From the NCBI GenBank assembly GCA_003254905.1, contig QANU01001756.1:363828-427827 (forward strand): 64,000 nt of DNA. The letters run 5' to 3'. This DNA is from Nissolia schottii. Its lineage: Eukaryota > Streptophyta > Magnoliopsida > Fabales > Fabaceae. The notes under the pieces are model-generated. The model was not told where the DNA came from, did not search any database, and saw only the letters and a program-made list of their open reading frames with translations. Shown piece by piece: positions 24,268 to 50,222 of this stretch. Both the position numbers and the translations under genes were made by a program. The first letter of the stretch is position 1; the number at the start of each line of letters is the position of its first letter.

Positions 24268-24272
24268 GATCT

Positions 24273-24934
24273 CTTCAACATGAATCCAATGAGACCAGAA
24301 TCACATCAAATAGTGCAAGAACGGGCAAGAAAACATGCCCAACCCAAATCACCGGGTAGCAGGTATCGCAACCCAGTTTCAGTAGAACAACCGTAGATTG
24401 TGAACAATAACCTTTTGGACAAACCCCACTCGTGGCAATTGCGCGTGAAAGCGCGTGGACAACCCAAACAAGGCCTGTTTTCCACCAAAATTTATAGAAT
24501 TTTATTTTTATTTGTATCTAATTTTCTGGTTAATTTAAATTATTTTTCTAGTGTGAGAAATTTTATATTAATTATTCCATGATCTAAAACAATTAAAAAA
24601 ATCATAGTACTCTCCAAGTTTGGATTTGAAATTTTTTGAGATTATTTATAATGTTGTAAGGCATGTTATGCACTGTCAACATATGACAAGCTTTGGCCAT
24701 TTAAACATTTTTGGTCTTCTTTATGCGAAAATTATGTGTTTAAATATTTACAAAATATACATGGTGCACCTGCTCTGAGTATGATAACAAATCAGTCACT
24801 TGATGGAGAATAATGTCATCTTCAAAGAGGTATTCCTTGAAGTGGAAAAATTCACAACTAATGTCCAACAGCGAAGTGCCAAACACCATATACCATAGTC
24901 AATGTTGAAATTTTGAAAAAAAAGGGTATAGTTC
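24273..24934. other. intergenic DNA, no gene seen
   Basis: AT-rich with no recognisable frame. Confidence 0.4.
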
Positions 24935-25760
24935 CACAAAAGACCGACCTTAATCAAGGTCAAAGTGAAAAAAAAAAAAAGAAAAAGAAAAAGAATAGAG
25001 TCTCGTAGCTACAAAGTTAGATAGTGCAAATCTCACTTAAAGCCCAACCTTAATCAAGGTTGAAAATGAAAAAAAAAAAGAGGCAAAGCCCGATAGTGAA
25101 AATCTCATTTGGAGACCAACCTTAATTAATCAATGTCGGCAATGAAAAAGGTGACAAGAGCTCATTGACCTTAAACAAGATCGGAGTTTAAAAAGTGGTA
25201 AAATCCACTAACCTTAGTCAAGGTCATCGTTTAAAAAGTGACAGAGCCCACTAACCTTAAACAAGGTCAGAGTTTAAAGAGTGGCAAATGCCATTAATCT
25301 CAATCAAAGATGAAGTTTAAAAGATGGCAGAGCCCACCAACCTTAAACAAGGTTGAAAATAAAAAGTGGCAAAGCCCACTAAAAAATCACATTAATCAAG
25401 GTTGGAGTTTAAAAGGTGGAAGAGCCCACCAACCTTAAACAAGGTTGAAAATATAAAGTGGCAAAGCCCACAGGAATACCAACCTTAAACAAGGTTGGAG
25501 TTAATTAGTGGCAGAGTCCACCAACCTCAATCAAGGTCAGAATAAAAAGCGATAGAGTTCATAGGGAGACCAACTTTAAACAGGATCAGAGTTCAAAAAG
25601 ATAGCATGACCCACCGACTTTAGTTAAGGTCGACGTCTAACAAGTGGGAGAATCCACTAACATCAAAAGAATACTCCCAACTAAGGTCGACATTTAACAA
25701 CTAGCAGAATCCATCAACTCCATAAGAATAACCTTAATTAAGATCAAAATTTAAAATGTG
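24935..25760. repeat. degenerate minisatellite with palindromic core
   Basis: About 16 units, mostly 43-50 bases apart. The consensus core is CCAACCTTAAACAAGGTTGG (a 20-base near-perfect palindrome) followed by AGTTTAAAAAGTGGCAGAGCCCA. Units near the edges are more diverged and some have A-rich expansions (24970-25000, 25067-25080). Such minisatellites are known in the 3' untranslated part of legume Tat/Ogre-type retrotransposons; that origin is inferred, since no gag-pol is attached. Confidence 0.8.
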
Positions 25761-26551
25761 GCAGAGATCACCAACAGATTGCCACAAGCCAAGGTTGGAA
25801 TTCAACAAACTACAAAGTCGCCAAGTGGTGCCACAATTCAGGAGAGATCGACATCGGTCTTAGACAAGGCACAAAATTCAGGGGTGGTCCTTTGTACTAG
25901 ATCATACTCTGATCCAAATGAAATCAATTTTGCTCTCCACAATTTGGTCACTATTCATGCATGTTTTAGACTGCAGTGGTAAAAATGTCATAAATTTTGT
26001 TACAGACGTCTGATTGAGGTGATCCAAGTCTCTAATTAAAGCTAAGAAAGAGATCTATAACTTTTTAGTTGGAGACAAGTCAAAATTCTTTCTCTAACGG
26101 GATAAAAAATTAGTGACAAAGACAACATGAAAACCATTCAACACTTGATTTCCTTCAAATCTAATTCAATCTAGTTTGAAATTCAAATCATATCTGATCA
26201 AATCTTTTTTTGAAGTCTTATTTTCTACTTTCTTCAAATCTTCAAATATCCACTTTCAAATCTTAAATATCATCCTTGATTTATTTACCTGAAAATTACT
26301 AAAATCTACCAAAAACAAGATAAAATCACAAGATCTAATAAAATAAACAAAAGATGAAATTAACTAAATAAATTATAAAAATAGTAATAAAATAAACTAA
26401 AAAATACTAAAAACACTTAGGAAAAAGACAAAGAAATAACTCGAGTTAGAGAGTTATTAGATGTTATATGGTTGGTGGAAGTACTCCAACCGTTATCTCA
26501 AAAGCATGGTTCAAAGGAATTTCTCTATGTGGTGTCCCATATTTAGGACAT
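25761..26551. other. repetitive DNA to the right of the minisatellite, no gene seen
   Basis: Possibly part of the same decayed retrotransposon. No coding domain can be recognised. Confidence 0.35.
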
Positions 26552-28029
26552 TGTTACAGTGGTTAAGACCACTGCATCAATGCGAAACGTAGCGGACTAC
26601 TGCAGTAGTTAGGACTACCACAACTGTATGGTGGTTAAAATCCCACATCGTTCAACTTGCCTAGAGGGATGTTGAGCTCCTCCTATAAATAGAACCCTTC
26701 CTTGAGTCTTTTTACTTGCTAATTCACTTAAAAGCTTGAAGGTTCCGCTTCTAATGGGATTATTTTCTCTAATGCCTCTGCGTAGGGTATCAACGTCATG
26801 TCATTAGGTGTTCTAGTGTTCTGAGTCAGTCAAAGGTGTTGTTCAACCTCCTACCAAGCTCGTGAGGAATGACAATCAATCTCCAGCAACTCCAGGTGAG
26901 TGGGTTATTGCTCATGGTCTATTTTAGTCATTATGTTATATTCATATTTTATAAGCTTGATTTAGTTTTTGTGTTTTTCCATGTTTTAGAAAAATAAGGA
27001 TTTGCTTTAAGAAAGTATTTATGAAATTGTTTTATTGAAGCCTTTTATGAAAATTAAATTTATCTTTATGAATGTTTACGAAATTATTTACAAAATAGTT
27101 TACGAAAGAATTTAGAAAGTCATGAAAATCATTTTTTAGAAAAGTCACGGGACCATTGTTTTAGTACAGAAAGATCATCATGTTGCATTTGTATGTTCAT
27201 GGATTTCAACGATTTTGTTCATGTCAGTTATACAACTTTATTAGATCATTTTATTAATTATTATATTTTATGTTATCATATTTAAAATGTTTTCATGGGA
27301 GTTGGATCTAGGATATAACTGTAAGTCAGCTACAACCTACGTTGATCCTTAGTATCATTGTAATTAGAGTCAGTTTGGCTATCAATGATCTACGGACTCA
27401 GATAGATCAGATTATTATTTGCTATCAGGACCTAGGTACTTGTATAGTCAGTTAAGCTAGACCGTAATACTCGGGATCCATCTATTTAGATACATTCCTA
27501 TGTTATTGGTTTTAATGTTTAATAAAAGCTTATTATGCTATGATAAATTTTTTTAGTAGTATTATGTATTGCATTATGTATGTCCATGTTTTGAAATGTC
27601 CCGTGGGTGTTGTAGGTGATTGCTCGCTCATTGAGGCTCTCCCCAAAGTTCTTACCCCTCAACTTCCCTTCTAATTACAAGTTAAGAAGTAGAAGCAGTT
27701 CATGGAGAACATAGTCAATTGCGACGACGTCAAGATTCTTTAGATCGAAATCACCTTGAGGTGAAACTATCAATAGGATCATGTTAGACTTTATTTTTAT
27801 ATTTTATATTTTATACTTGTGTCAGTGTTTAGAGTACTCTAGTTGTACATGCAGGATCTTCAAACTAGTTGCGCATTTTATCATATACATTTATGTTCAT
27901 TGTGAAGAGTTTGTTTATGTTTATTTAGAAAAGATGTTTTAGTTTGTTTTTATGTAAAGTTTAAAATGCATGTTTTCATAAAAAAATGTTCTTAGAGGCT
28001 TTCGTAAGGGAACTAGTCCCTTGCATGAT
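26552..28029 (+). mobile_element. third LTR of the family seen at 5.4-8.3 kb
   Basis: It shares, in order and plus orientation, the TATA region (TGAGCTCCTCCTATAAATAG, 26682-26701), CTCCAGGTGAGTG (about 26890), CTGTAAGTCAGCTACAAC (about 27320), the CACCTTGAGGTGAAACTATC block (about 27750) and CGTAAGGGAACTAGTCCCTT (about 28003-28022). Length is about 1.48 kb, like the other two copies. The left end is decayed. The expected right end (GGGTCGTCACA) is missing and may be displaced (see findings). Confidence 0.7.
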
Positions 28030-28760
28030 TGTTGAAAATTAAAAGCCTAAGGTGTGTTTCAAACTTAGTATTTCATTTGGTGAAATTCAAAGTCCACCAT
28101 TGCTTAGAGTTGGATTCATGGAAGCCTTTATAAGTAATTTCGGTTTACTATTAAATACTTATGGTATTGGGTTAATAATGTGGATTTGGACTTTATCGTA
28201 ACACATGCGCACATGTTGCCCCATGTGGTCTCGTCACACTTGTGTAAGTCCAATGGACCATTTTGCCTATTGTTTTATGTTGGCCCAATCCATTTTGTTT
28301 TTTTAACCGTTAGGAGACATGTGGTTTGTGCCACTTGCCTTTGTGACCGTTGGGCTACTTGATCTTTGCAAATTAGTTGTTTGGGCCTCACTAGTCATTG
28401 ACCCAACATCATTATTAAGCTATACAGGACCTGTTTATTTGCAGCCACCAAGATCAAAACACAACAACAAATATCCTTCCTCTTCTACCCAAAAACATTG
28501 CTGCTTCCTTATTTTCCTTCCCATCTATTTTTGATGCCACCTCTTTTTTTGTTTTGAAGCATCGTGAAGGCACCCCACAAGCTCCGATGCTCATTCTTGT
28601 TTAGAATAAAATTTGGCTGCTCATTGTTGCCAGGAACTACATGTCGATGAGCTTCTGAGAAGACCTACATCTTATCTTGGAGGGAATTTCGTTGAGGCCT
28701 TTCCACTGAGCAATTGCTCTGGGTAGGGCGAACATAAACCCTTAAGGACAATTTCTTGCA
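28030..28760 (+). mobile_element. candidate insertion, LTR-like, starting TGTTGAAAATTAAAAG
   Basis: The sequence breaks the third LTR copy at 28030 with a copia-like LTR start. A 12-base piece of the lost LTR end (GACAATTTCTTG) reappears at about 28754. No clear target duplication was found, so the call is tentative. Confidence 0.35.
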
Positions 28761-29851
28761 CGACTTGTAGTATATCGTTCCATATCTTTTCTGAATTTCA
28801 TTATTGTTGTGCTTATGGTTTTTGCTTTTGTCTCCTTAAAATTCGTATTCCCCTTTTAGCCCTTCCATAGATTTCTAAAATACTAAAATTCCAACCATAT
28901 TTCACAACAATATAGATATGTTCATTTGAACTCTCTTTTTTCACTAACCACAACGATTTCATTTACTTGCTTGTACATTTACTTTTGTGATTGGCTAGTG
29001 ATTGGCTACCTTCAAACGATTTATGCAATTCATAATTGTTGTTAACTCTTGGTAGAAAGTATACACAAATTATCATCACTTTCAAATTGTGCCTTGTATT
29101 ATATGACATGAGAAGTGGATACATTTTATGGATAATTCAAATATCTTGTACACAATCTAGAAAAAGTTAATACTAATGAGAAAAGTTGTGAAACTTACAA
29201 TGCATAATTACGAATATCTTTGTATTAAATTCCCTGTCTGTCTAACCTTGAGTTAATTAAATATTTTTCCCTTTTTATTTTCTATTATTGAAAATATATT
29301 TTAAAATTTTTATTGTGGATACTCGTGGAGAGGTGAACATTTAATAGGGATGAGGATGGTGAAGAACTTTTACTCACGATAGAAAAGTGCTGATGGGGTG
29401 AATTTTTACAAAGAAGGGGGTACTACCTAACCCCCCAAACCGATTTCATCCTTACCAATACCCTTTTTTTTTTTTACACAACAGTTAAAATAAAAAAAAA
29501 AATACTAATAACACCACTGTCCATTTCCTTTTCTCTTTCTTCTTTTGAATTTTTTTGTTACCTAACATGAGAAAAACAAGAATGATAAGAGATGAAATTT
29601 AGAGAGAATGAAAAGAATGAGCTTGGTGTAATTTGTTGTGAGTCTGCCTCTTATTTATAGGCGTTTGATTTAATATTATATTATTAAATTTACAAATTCA
29701 AGAAAATATCTCAGAATTGCAATAAGTATTACATTAATGTATCTATTTTATGTCAAATTGAAAACATAAATTATTATTTTTTTAATAAATTTTAGTATTC
29801 AGGGTATATAACCTTGAATTGTAATTTTCTTCATATTTTGATAATAATGCA
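28761..29851. other. intergenic DNA, no gene seen
   Basis: AT-rich, with poly-T and poly-A runs near 29465-29500. Nothing recognised. Confidence 0.45.
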
Positions 29852-31707
29852 GGTTAAATAAATTTTTGTCCTTAATAAATTTTAAATTTTGGCTTTTGTC
29901 CTTAATAAAAAAAATTTGGATTGCATTCTTGATATAAAAAAAATTTTGGATTCCATCCCTTCTATCCATTTGGGTTGTTAACTGCTTACATGACAATTAA
30001 CTTGATCATATAGCATGTCCACGTGAAAGGGTTATGATGGCGTGACCAAGTTAACTATCACTTCATCAGTTAGGGATAAAACCAAAATAAAAATTTTATC
30101 AGGGATAAAATCCTAAAAAACATTTATTAAAGGCAAAAGCAAAACTTTAAAATTTATTGAGGACAATTTTTTTAAAAATTTATTAATGACCAAAAAATTA
30201 TTTAATCCTTTAATTTTAAATTATATTATATTTTTTTTATGTATTTATATACTTATTTTGATAAATAAAAAGATATAATCCTTGATGTTTTAACTAAATG
30301 ACACTCCACCTCATTCCTATAAAATAATGAACACTCCACTGGTTCAACCAAATAAAACTCCACCCCATTTTCTTAAATAAGTAAAAAATATTTATCTGTT
30401 AACTTTAAATAAAATTAAATATATGATATAAGTTTTAAAATAATAATATATTATTTAATAAAATAATCTCAATTCTTTGAAATTAAAATATATATTTTAG
30501 GAGATTAATATGATTATTTGAATTCAATAATAAAAATAAGTTAGAAAATTTTCTAAAAATTTTCAGTCTAATTTACGTTAGGCTTGAATTAAATATTTTA
30601 TTGAGAATTTTTAATAACATATTAAAAATTTTCATGTTGAAGTTCTTAAATTATTTATATATTTTCTAATAATGTCTTTGTGGAAGTCATAAAATAAATA
30701 AATCAAAAGCCTTCAAAAATTGAGTATCGAATTGTATATTTATATACGTTTATAATTTTTATTTTTTTATCTCTTAAATAAAATTAATTAATATAATATA
30801 ACATAAATTTAAAGTTAGTAATATATTATTTAACAAAATAATCTTAAATCTTCAAGTTCAAAACATATTTCTAATAATTTAAAGATTAAATTTTTTAATT
30901 GAATAATTATGTTAAAAAAATTAAATTATTTATTAAATAAGTTAACTCAATGATATTATAAATAATGTCAAAATTCTTATCATTGTCTCTTAGCTTATTT
31001 TTTTCAGTAAATCAAAGAGTATATAAATATAAATAACAATAGCAATCCCATAAAATATATATTTTTAACTCAAAATGTTGAGATTTTAAATAATATATTA
31101 TTATTATTGTTAAATTTATGTTATAATAATTAATTTTATTTAAAAGTTTAAAAAATAAATAGTATTAACTTATTTAAAAAAAATGAGGTAGAGATTTATC
31201 TGGTGAAATGGGTGAAGTGTTCATTTTTTTTATAAGAATAGGCTATAGTATCATTTAGTTAAATATTAAGGGTGGCATCTTTTTATTTATCAAAATAAAT
31301 AAGTATATAAATACGTAAAAAATGCAATCTAATTTAAAATTAAAGGGTTAAATAATTTTTTGGTGATTAATAAATTTTAATTTTTTTTTGGTCCATCATA
31401 AATTTTAAAGTTTGCTTTTGCCCTTAATAAATGTTTTTTAGGATTTTGCCTCTGATAAGATTTTTATTTTAGTTTTAATCCCTAATTGTTGACATGACAG
31501 TTAATTTGATTACATCAACATAATCCCTCCACGTGGACATGCTGACGTGTCAAGTTAATTGTCACGTTAACAACTAACTGCCTAAATAGACGGCATGAAT
31601 GAAATCCAAACAATTTTTTTTTATTAGGGATGCAATTCAAAGAAAATTTTTATTAAAGACAAAAATCACAATTAAAATTTATTAAGGATCAAAAACTTAT
31701 TTACCCT
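29852..31707. mobile_element. large foldback (inverted-repeat) element
   Basis: The two halves mirror each other over most of their length. Outer blocks 29852-30210 and 31345-31707 each start or end with AGGTTAAATAA..TTTT-type termini and are themselves palindromic (MITE-like, about 360 bases). Inner arms 30211-30500 and 31060-31344 align by eye with roughly 80% identity; TATTTATATACTTATTTTGA and TAAATAAAAAGAT are exact on opposite strands. No coding potential. It resembles long-TIR Mutator-like or foldback transposons. Confidence 0.75.
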
Positions 31708-34227
31708 AATAATTCTCATTCAATCATATTTTGGTCAATTCTAATCGAACCTTTCACATAATTGTAATTGAGCCAAATTGTTTGTGCAATATGCATTGCC
31801 TTGTTTATTTAGATATATGATGGCTTATAATTCAAATTACAGACAATCTGTGTTGCCTTCAAACATACATTGGCATGTGAAAGTTGCCTATTTTGGATTA
31901 TCACCCATGTGACAACCCTTAACTTTTTATTTTCACATAAATGTCCACAAAACTATCAACAAGCATAAAGGAAAAAACTAGCAATACAAACACCAATGTT
32001 TTATGAGTCTATACCAAACATTACAACGTAATATTATTTATCAATTTAATAAATAATAATTATTTTTAATAATAATAATTTAAATTACTAACAATCTTAT
32101 TAGACAGCGGATCAGAGTATTATTTAAGGGTTAAATAATTAGTAAGTAAAATTAAAGAATCACACTCACACATCCAAGATCAAGAGGGTGTAAGCAAGAA
32201 ATGCACAAAGGACAAATTACAATGAGTGTGACTAGCTAATGACAAAAGGATACTAGGCCCCTCAAAGCAAAAGACTCAATAATAAACAAATAAATGGGTG
32301 AACAAAAGTGAGGAAGTATATTTTGTTTTGGTGTTGGGAACAGTAACCATGAAATGCCCAGAAAGGAACTGTTGCAAGTGGGATACCTGTTGGCAGGGAT
32401 TCATACCCCAATCACACAAATAGCACTAAACAAAACTAAGGTCTAAAACACTAGACGCATGAAATGAAAGGTTGAGGGGGCTTGTCGTCCCATAATAAGC
32501 AAAAGGAGAGGGCACAATTGATGTTATTGTCCCTAGAAAAGGGCATGTCTCCTCGTGCAAGCATCGGCCAGCAGGCATTTATGGACCAATTGAATCAGAG
32601 TAATATGACAAGAAGGGTAACCCCCCATGTGATCCCCATGTTTGAAGTTCCAAGTACCAAATATCATGACAGGTGTATCTCTTGCATTATTAATGCTTTG
32701 GCTTTTATGACATAAATGCCCCTGGTATAGAAAAATTATTAAGCGCCAGTACAACATTAGATTAATGGCGATAAAGTGATACTTTTGATTCAATTACAAT
32801 AATGTTATGGGTACTTATTGAACATGAATACTGTATTAACTCGTTATTTATTTATCTTTAAATAAAATTTTAATAGAATTTGTGTTCTAATAAAATTCCA
32901 TTCAATAATAAATGATGAGTCAGCATAATATCTTATATTAATTTAATACATATAACATAACTCTTAAATTTATCTTAATCTTATATTTTTATCATATATC
33001 ATTATTATTATTGAATAATCTTATCAAGTAGTTATATGATTATCTAATAATTTATTCCTGCATTATGCTAAGTAAGCTCTTTTCCTCCCCACCAATCATC
33101 ACATCCTCTCTTTTTTCTTCCCCTTTACAATTAACATTCATGAATCTTCTCCTTCGGCTTCAATTTTGAAATCTACATACATGTAAAGTCAGACATTTAT
33201 ATTCGTAGAACACCTTGCCTTCGCATATCATTTTGGACTTACCCCAATGAAAAATTAGGCATTTCAATTACAAATTAACAATATCTAAATTTCTCAACGA
33301 TAACGACAACCAAGCCTTGTGCCACTGTTAACAATATCTAAATTTGTCAAAATTTACAAATTAAGCATTGACTACTCGTGCATTGTACCGAATTCTATTT
33401 CTTTGGAAGAATTGTCACCTTTTGAAGATCAAATCAAATAATACAAGTATTGGTATTTTGACATGCACACTATTTGTTTTTTTTTTTTCTTTTGAATAAA
33501 TAAAAGAGATTATAAGTCTGAAAAGTAAATATTCACATAATATAAAAAGGAAAGGAAACAAGCAAAGCTATTTTGACTTCCTATAAAATTGACAATTTAT
33601 GTAAAACAATTAGAAACTTCTCAATACTCAATACAATAGAGAAAGATACAAAAGTTTTTTTTTTTCAAAAAAAAAAAACCTCCTTTGACGTAGACTCCTA
33701 ACACATCTCGAGACGAGTAAAGTAAAATGAATACACAAGCTCCTCCTCCTCTTTAAGTCAAGAAGAATCTAATTCAGTCATGCTAAAAATTGATGGCTTA
33801 ATAATACAAATAAAAGTGAATTCTATTATAGTAAAATGGGGGTTTTTTTTTTTGCCTCCTATATAACATAACACTCATATTAGTAACAGAAGAACCATAA
33901 CCCTATGTGAAAATGTATTTACATGACAGCCGGAGAAAAGTTGGTACCTACAAAACTTTAAAACAAGTCCACAATAGTTTACCAAATAATGTCAGGAAAA
34001 CTAAGGAAATCTCACCCAATTGATAACTAGTAACCGATGTTCCATGATCAAATTCACAATAACAATGTTAAATGTAATCATTTTATACGGGACACCATGT
34101 TAAATAAAATATAAGTCAATACAATATTTCATTTAAGATAAATACAAATAACCATTGCATCAAACATCCAAGCAACTAGAGAGAAAATGAGAAGCTTTTT
34201 TTTTTTTTTTTTTAATTCCTTAACATG
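31708..34227. other. intergenic DNA, no gene seen
   Basis: AT-rich. A less AT-rich patch at 32330-32720 holds opposed short frames but no recognisable protein. Confidence 0.45.
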
Positions 34228-34371
34228 TACTCTCTCCGATTCATTTTATCTATCGTTTTCATTTTTTGTTATATTAAAATTAATGTATCTGAACAACAAT
34301 TGTGTTACGAAACATTAATTTTTCAATGTATCAAGAAAATAAAAATGCCATAAAATAGACCGGAGGTAGTA
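34228..34371. mobile_element. Stowaway-like MITE
   Basis: Left TACTCTCTCCGATTCATTTT and right (reverse complement TACTACCTCCGGTCTATTTT) are the classic CTCCCTCCG-type termini with a TA duplication. 144 bases. Confidence 0.8.
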
Positions 34372-35552
34372 TCTATTAGCAAAATTCATCTCTTATTAAT
34401 GTCAAGGATAATAGAAATTTCATTAATTTTAGTACCCAAAAAAAATTAAGTTTCATTAAATTTCTACAGTGACGGATAAATGGGTCGATTGTTTGTCTAA
34501 ACAGATTGTGAACAGAATGAGAATAAGGAGTAATTTAATTATGTATTGGAAACCATTCTCCAACGTTTGATTTTATGCTGCTCAATGGGCCCCATCCATC
34601 CAACATACATTGACTAAAAGGAAAAACAAATACAAAATAAATAAAAGATGTAACAGTCTGATGCAGTGGCGACAATGCATAGCTTAATCAACTTCAGAGA
34701 AGAAACTTCTGATTGTTTAGCAAGAAATATTTGAACTAAATCATGCCATCATCTTCCGATCAATAAGTTTAATATACAACCTGTGACACTACCATAACCA
34801 AAACTAGAGTAATCTGTACATGGATTGCTCTCAGCTAATATTTTGTACATATTCCTCAAAAGATCTAAGTTTATCAGGCAGCTCAGTAATTTATGATTTT
34901 AAATAGAAACTTGTATAGCAGAGAAGTATTGAAAACGATCTAAGAAAACAGTGCAACCTCTCACCTTCATAAAGTAACAAACACTGATGCCAGCACAACT
35001 TCCAAACTAGGCCAACAGTAAGTATTATTCTCAACATTTTCATACTCCTGAGGAAAGGCTGACCGCGATCAGTAACGAGGTTTTCAGCACAAATTTGAGC
35101 GATTAGACCCTTTTTTTTTTGTACCTGAGACCTATGGTGGTGCAGACATTCATCCTAATGATTATGCTTCATAGCAAATGAACCCAGCAGCAGGAATATG
35201 GCAAACATGAAACTGCATTCATACTTTAAAGAGAGGTATGATCTAGTCAGTATGCAGGGTAGGCAATCCCCAATTCCCCATGAGTAAGATAGTTCTCTGT
35301 TGAACTTTGGTTAACCACTTTGAGCAGTCTTCAAATAGAAAATGACTGCTGGAACAGAGAGGAGCAATGTGCAAGATTTTATAATCTTCCTGCTAGATCG
35401 GAGTAATGAAAAAAGATTAAAAAACTAGTCACAATGAAAGGTTAAGAAAAATATCAGTTAATGTTAGCGCCATATTGTTTCAACTGAAATCAACAATTGC
35501 AGACCCCAAAAGAAACAAAGTAAGATGATCTAAATATTGCAAGCTGCAATAA
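34372..35552 (-). other. region downstream of the CIP111-type gene, including its 3' UTR
   Basis: No coding frame. The part nearest 35552 must contain the 3' UTR; a poly(A) site cannot be set. Confidence 0.4.
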
Positions 35553-48182
<12,630 letters not shown>

Positions 48183-50000
48183 GTTGCTGTCGCTGCTGCC
48201 ACGAGAGTGAAAAGTGCACACAAGGTGTTTGTTTGAATGTTTGCTCTGGGATGAGAGGTCAAATTGTGTTTATTTTTATTTTGGTATTTTGTTAAGTTTA
48301 GAAATAAAATAAACACGCTGTTTTTTTGGTCGAGGGTCAACGGACAACGACTTTTTTTTTTTGGGTGGAATTACTTTTGAAGTTGATATCCCCGAAAGGG
48401 ATTACAAAATCCGTTGCATAAGCCTGCCTTATTGGATCTTTGCTCTAACGTAGGATAGGCCCAGTATTTTTTTTCTATTACCGCTTATATAAGAAAGGAT
48501 ATGGCTTAGGTGCACCTTAGACTTTTGGATCGTGTGATGCACCCTTGGTTTCATGGTGGACCATCAAGTAATGTGACTTGTAGTAATGGAATTGTGGGTA
48601 CTGATGATACTTTCTTACGAATTGTGGGTAATGGAATAACATTCGTAGTTTGGAAAAAAAATTGTCTCCATGGTTTTTCCAAATTTCGAAATAGCAAGAT
48701 TAATCCATAGCAGAAACAGGGACCGTGGGATAGAATGTTGTGTGGTTGGAACTTGGCTTGGAGAATTTTTCTTTTTCTCCAGTGTTTCACCAAAAAATCT
48801 TGCTCAGATCCAAAACACCCACAAGATAAAGATAAAAAAATTTGCTATTTTGATGATCCATTTCTGTGATTTTTGGGTTGCTGGGTTTAAATGTTGATGA
48901 ATGTGATAAGAAAAATATTGATGCTTTGCTAAGGATTCACAGATCAAAAAGAGACTCGCTGTGAAAGGGGAGGGTGGAATGGTGCCAGGGCAAGTTAAAG
49001 GTGCCAGCGACCATTTCAGAAAGTTGCGGGTTAAATAAGTTATGCATTTTCAGCCATAGATGAACATTCACTTGAAAGCAAGGGGTTACAAAAGCTTGAC
49101 TCCATCATATACCCCAATTTAATAATGTCAAGGTGCATGATGCACCAGATATTACAAGGTGCATTTTAGCCATCTCTTATAAGAAAACCTATAGTTCATA
49201 GATATTGATAGACATTATCTGTTAATATAAAAAATAAAAAATAAAAAGGTGCCGTAGATATATAAATAAAAAGGTGACTGTGTGATTACGATTATGACAT
49301 GAGTTTTGTGTTATTTGCACACAAGATATTGCCATAATATCCCACATGTTTTGATACTATTGCATGGCATCCCTATTTTGAGTGAGATTTGTGTTTCAAA
49401 ATTATTGTGTGCGCCACGGCATGGTTTGGACATGAACATTTTAACAATTGCTAATAACTCCAGCCACTTTAAATTTTGCAAAGAAAGTCCCACATTTTAC
49501 TGAAACAAATACCCATCTGGCGGCGCTTTTTTTTTTTTTTCTTTTTTTACAATGCCAGTTATTAATCCAATTTAGGGGTTTCAAACCTGCTGAAGTTAGA
49601 AAACAGAGTCTCTAGTTTCAATGCTCTTGTAGTACCTAAGAGTTTGTATGTATTTTAGTTCACAATCCTCCTGTGTGTCCCCCTATACAAGAATCCCAAG
49701 CTGACAAACGTATCAACTGGATAGAGACCAATCCTGAAGAATCCGTATGACAGACCATAGAGTCTGAAAGCAAATGGGCTGCATCGAGTTAATTCATAAT
49801 TTAAAGGTCTGGAAACAACTTCAACAACTCAAATAGCGACAGAACAACGGAGAACCAGTTGCATGTATGATACGAGAGAACTGAGAAGAAAAGGGTACCC
49901 AAGATAGACACATATGTGGCTCTTCTAAAAATTTGTAAAATGAATCAATTAAAAAGGAAAAAAAAAAACCAATACAATAATAGCAAATGGTTATTGCCTG
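48183..50000. other. spacer between the CIP111-type promoter and the cyclin 3' end
   Basis: No gene seen. On the minus strand a TGGGCC (site II-type) motif lies at 48458-48463, about 280 bases upstream of the CIP111-type ATG. Site II motifs are typical of promoters of growth and ribosome-related plant genes. The right part will include the cyclin 3' UTR. Confidence 0.4.
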
Positions 50001-50222
50001 TTGAGAATCTAATGTAAAGTGACAACAGTGATGAATAATGAAACATGGCGCAGTTGGGAATTAGAATTGTTGTGTAAAAGCCTTTATATCAGGCTAAAGG
50101 AACAGAACAGAAACAAGACTCTTGAGAAAATAACAAACTAAGCTTTATCCTCTATATATCCCCTCCCTTATCAAATTGTGGGGAGCACCCACCAATTTCT
50201 CCTTTCAATTTGATCATTGTTA

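Noticed and set aside
24935..25760. CRISPR-like look of palindromic repeats with spacers
   Set aside because: The repeats are degenerate, spacers are not unique (they share a consensus), and this is a plant nuclear sequence; it is a minisatellite.
32482..32793. Opposed 77- and 86-codon frames as a possible small gene
   Set aside because: No recognisable family, no splice or promoter context, and both strands equally open.
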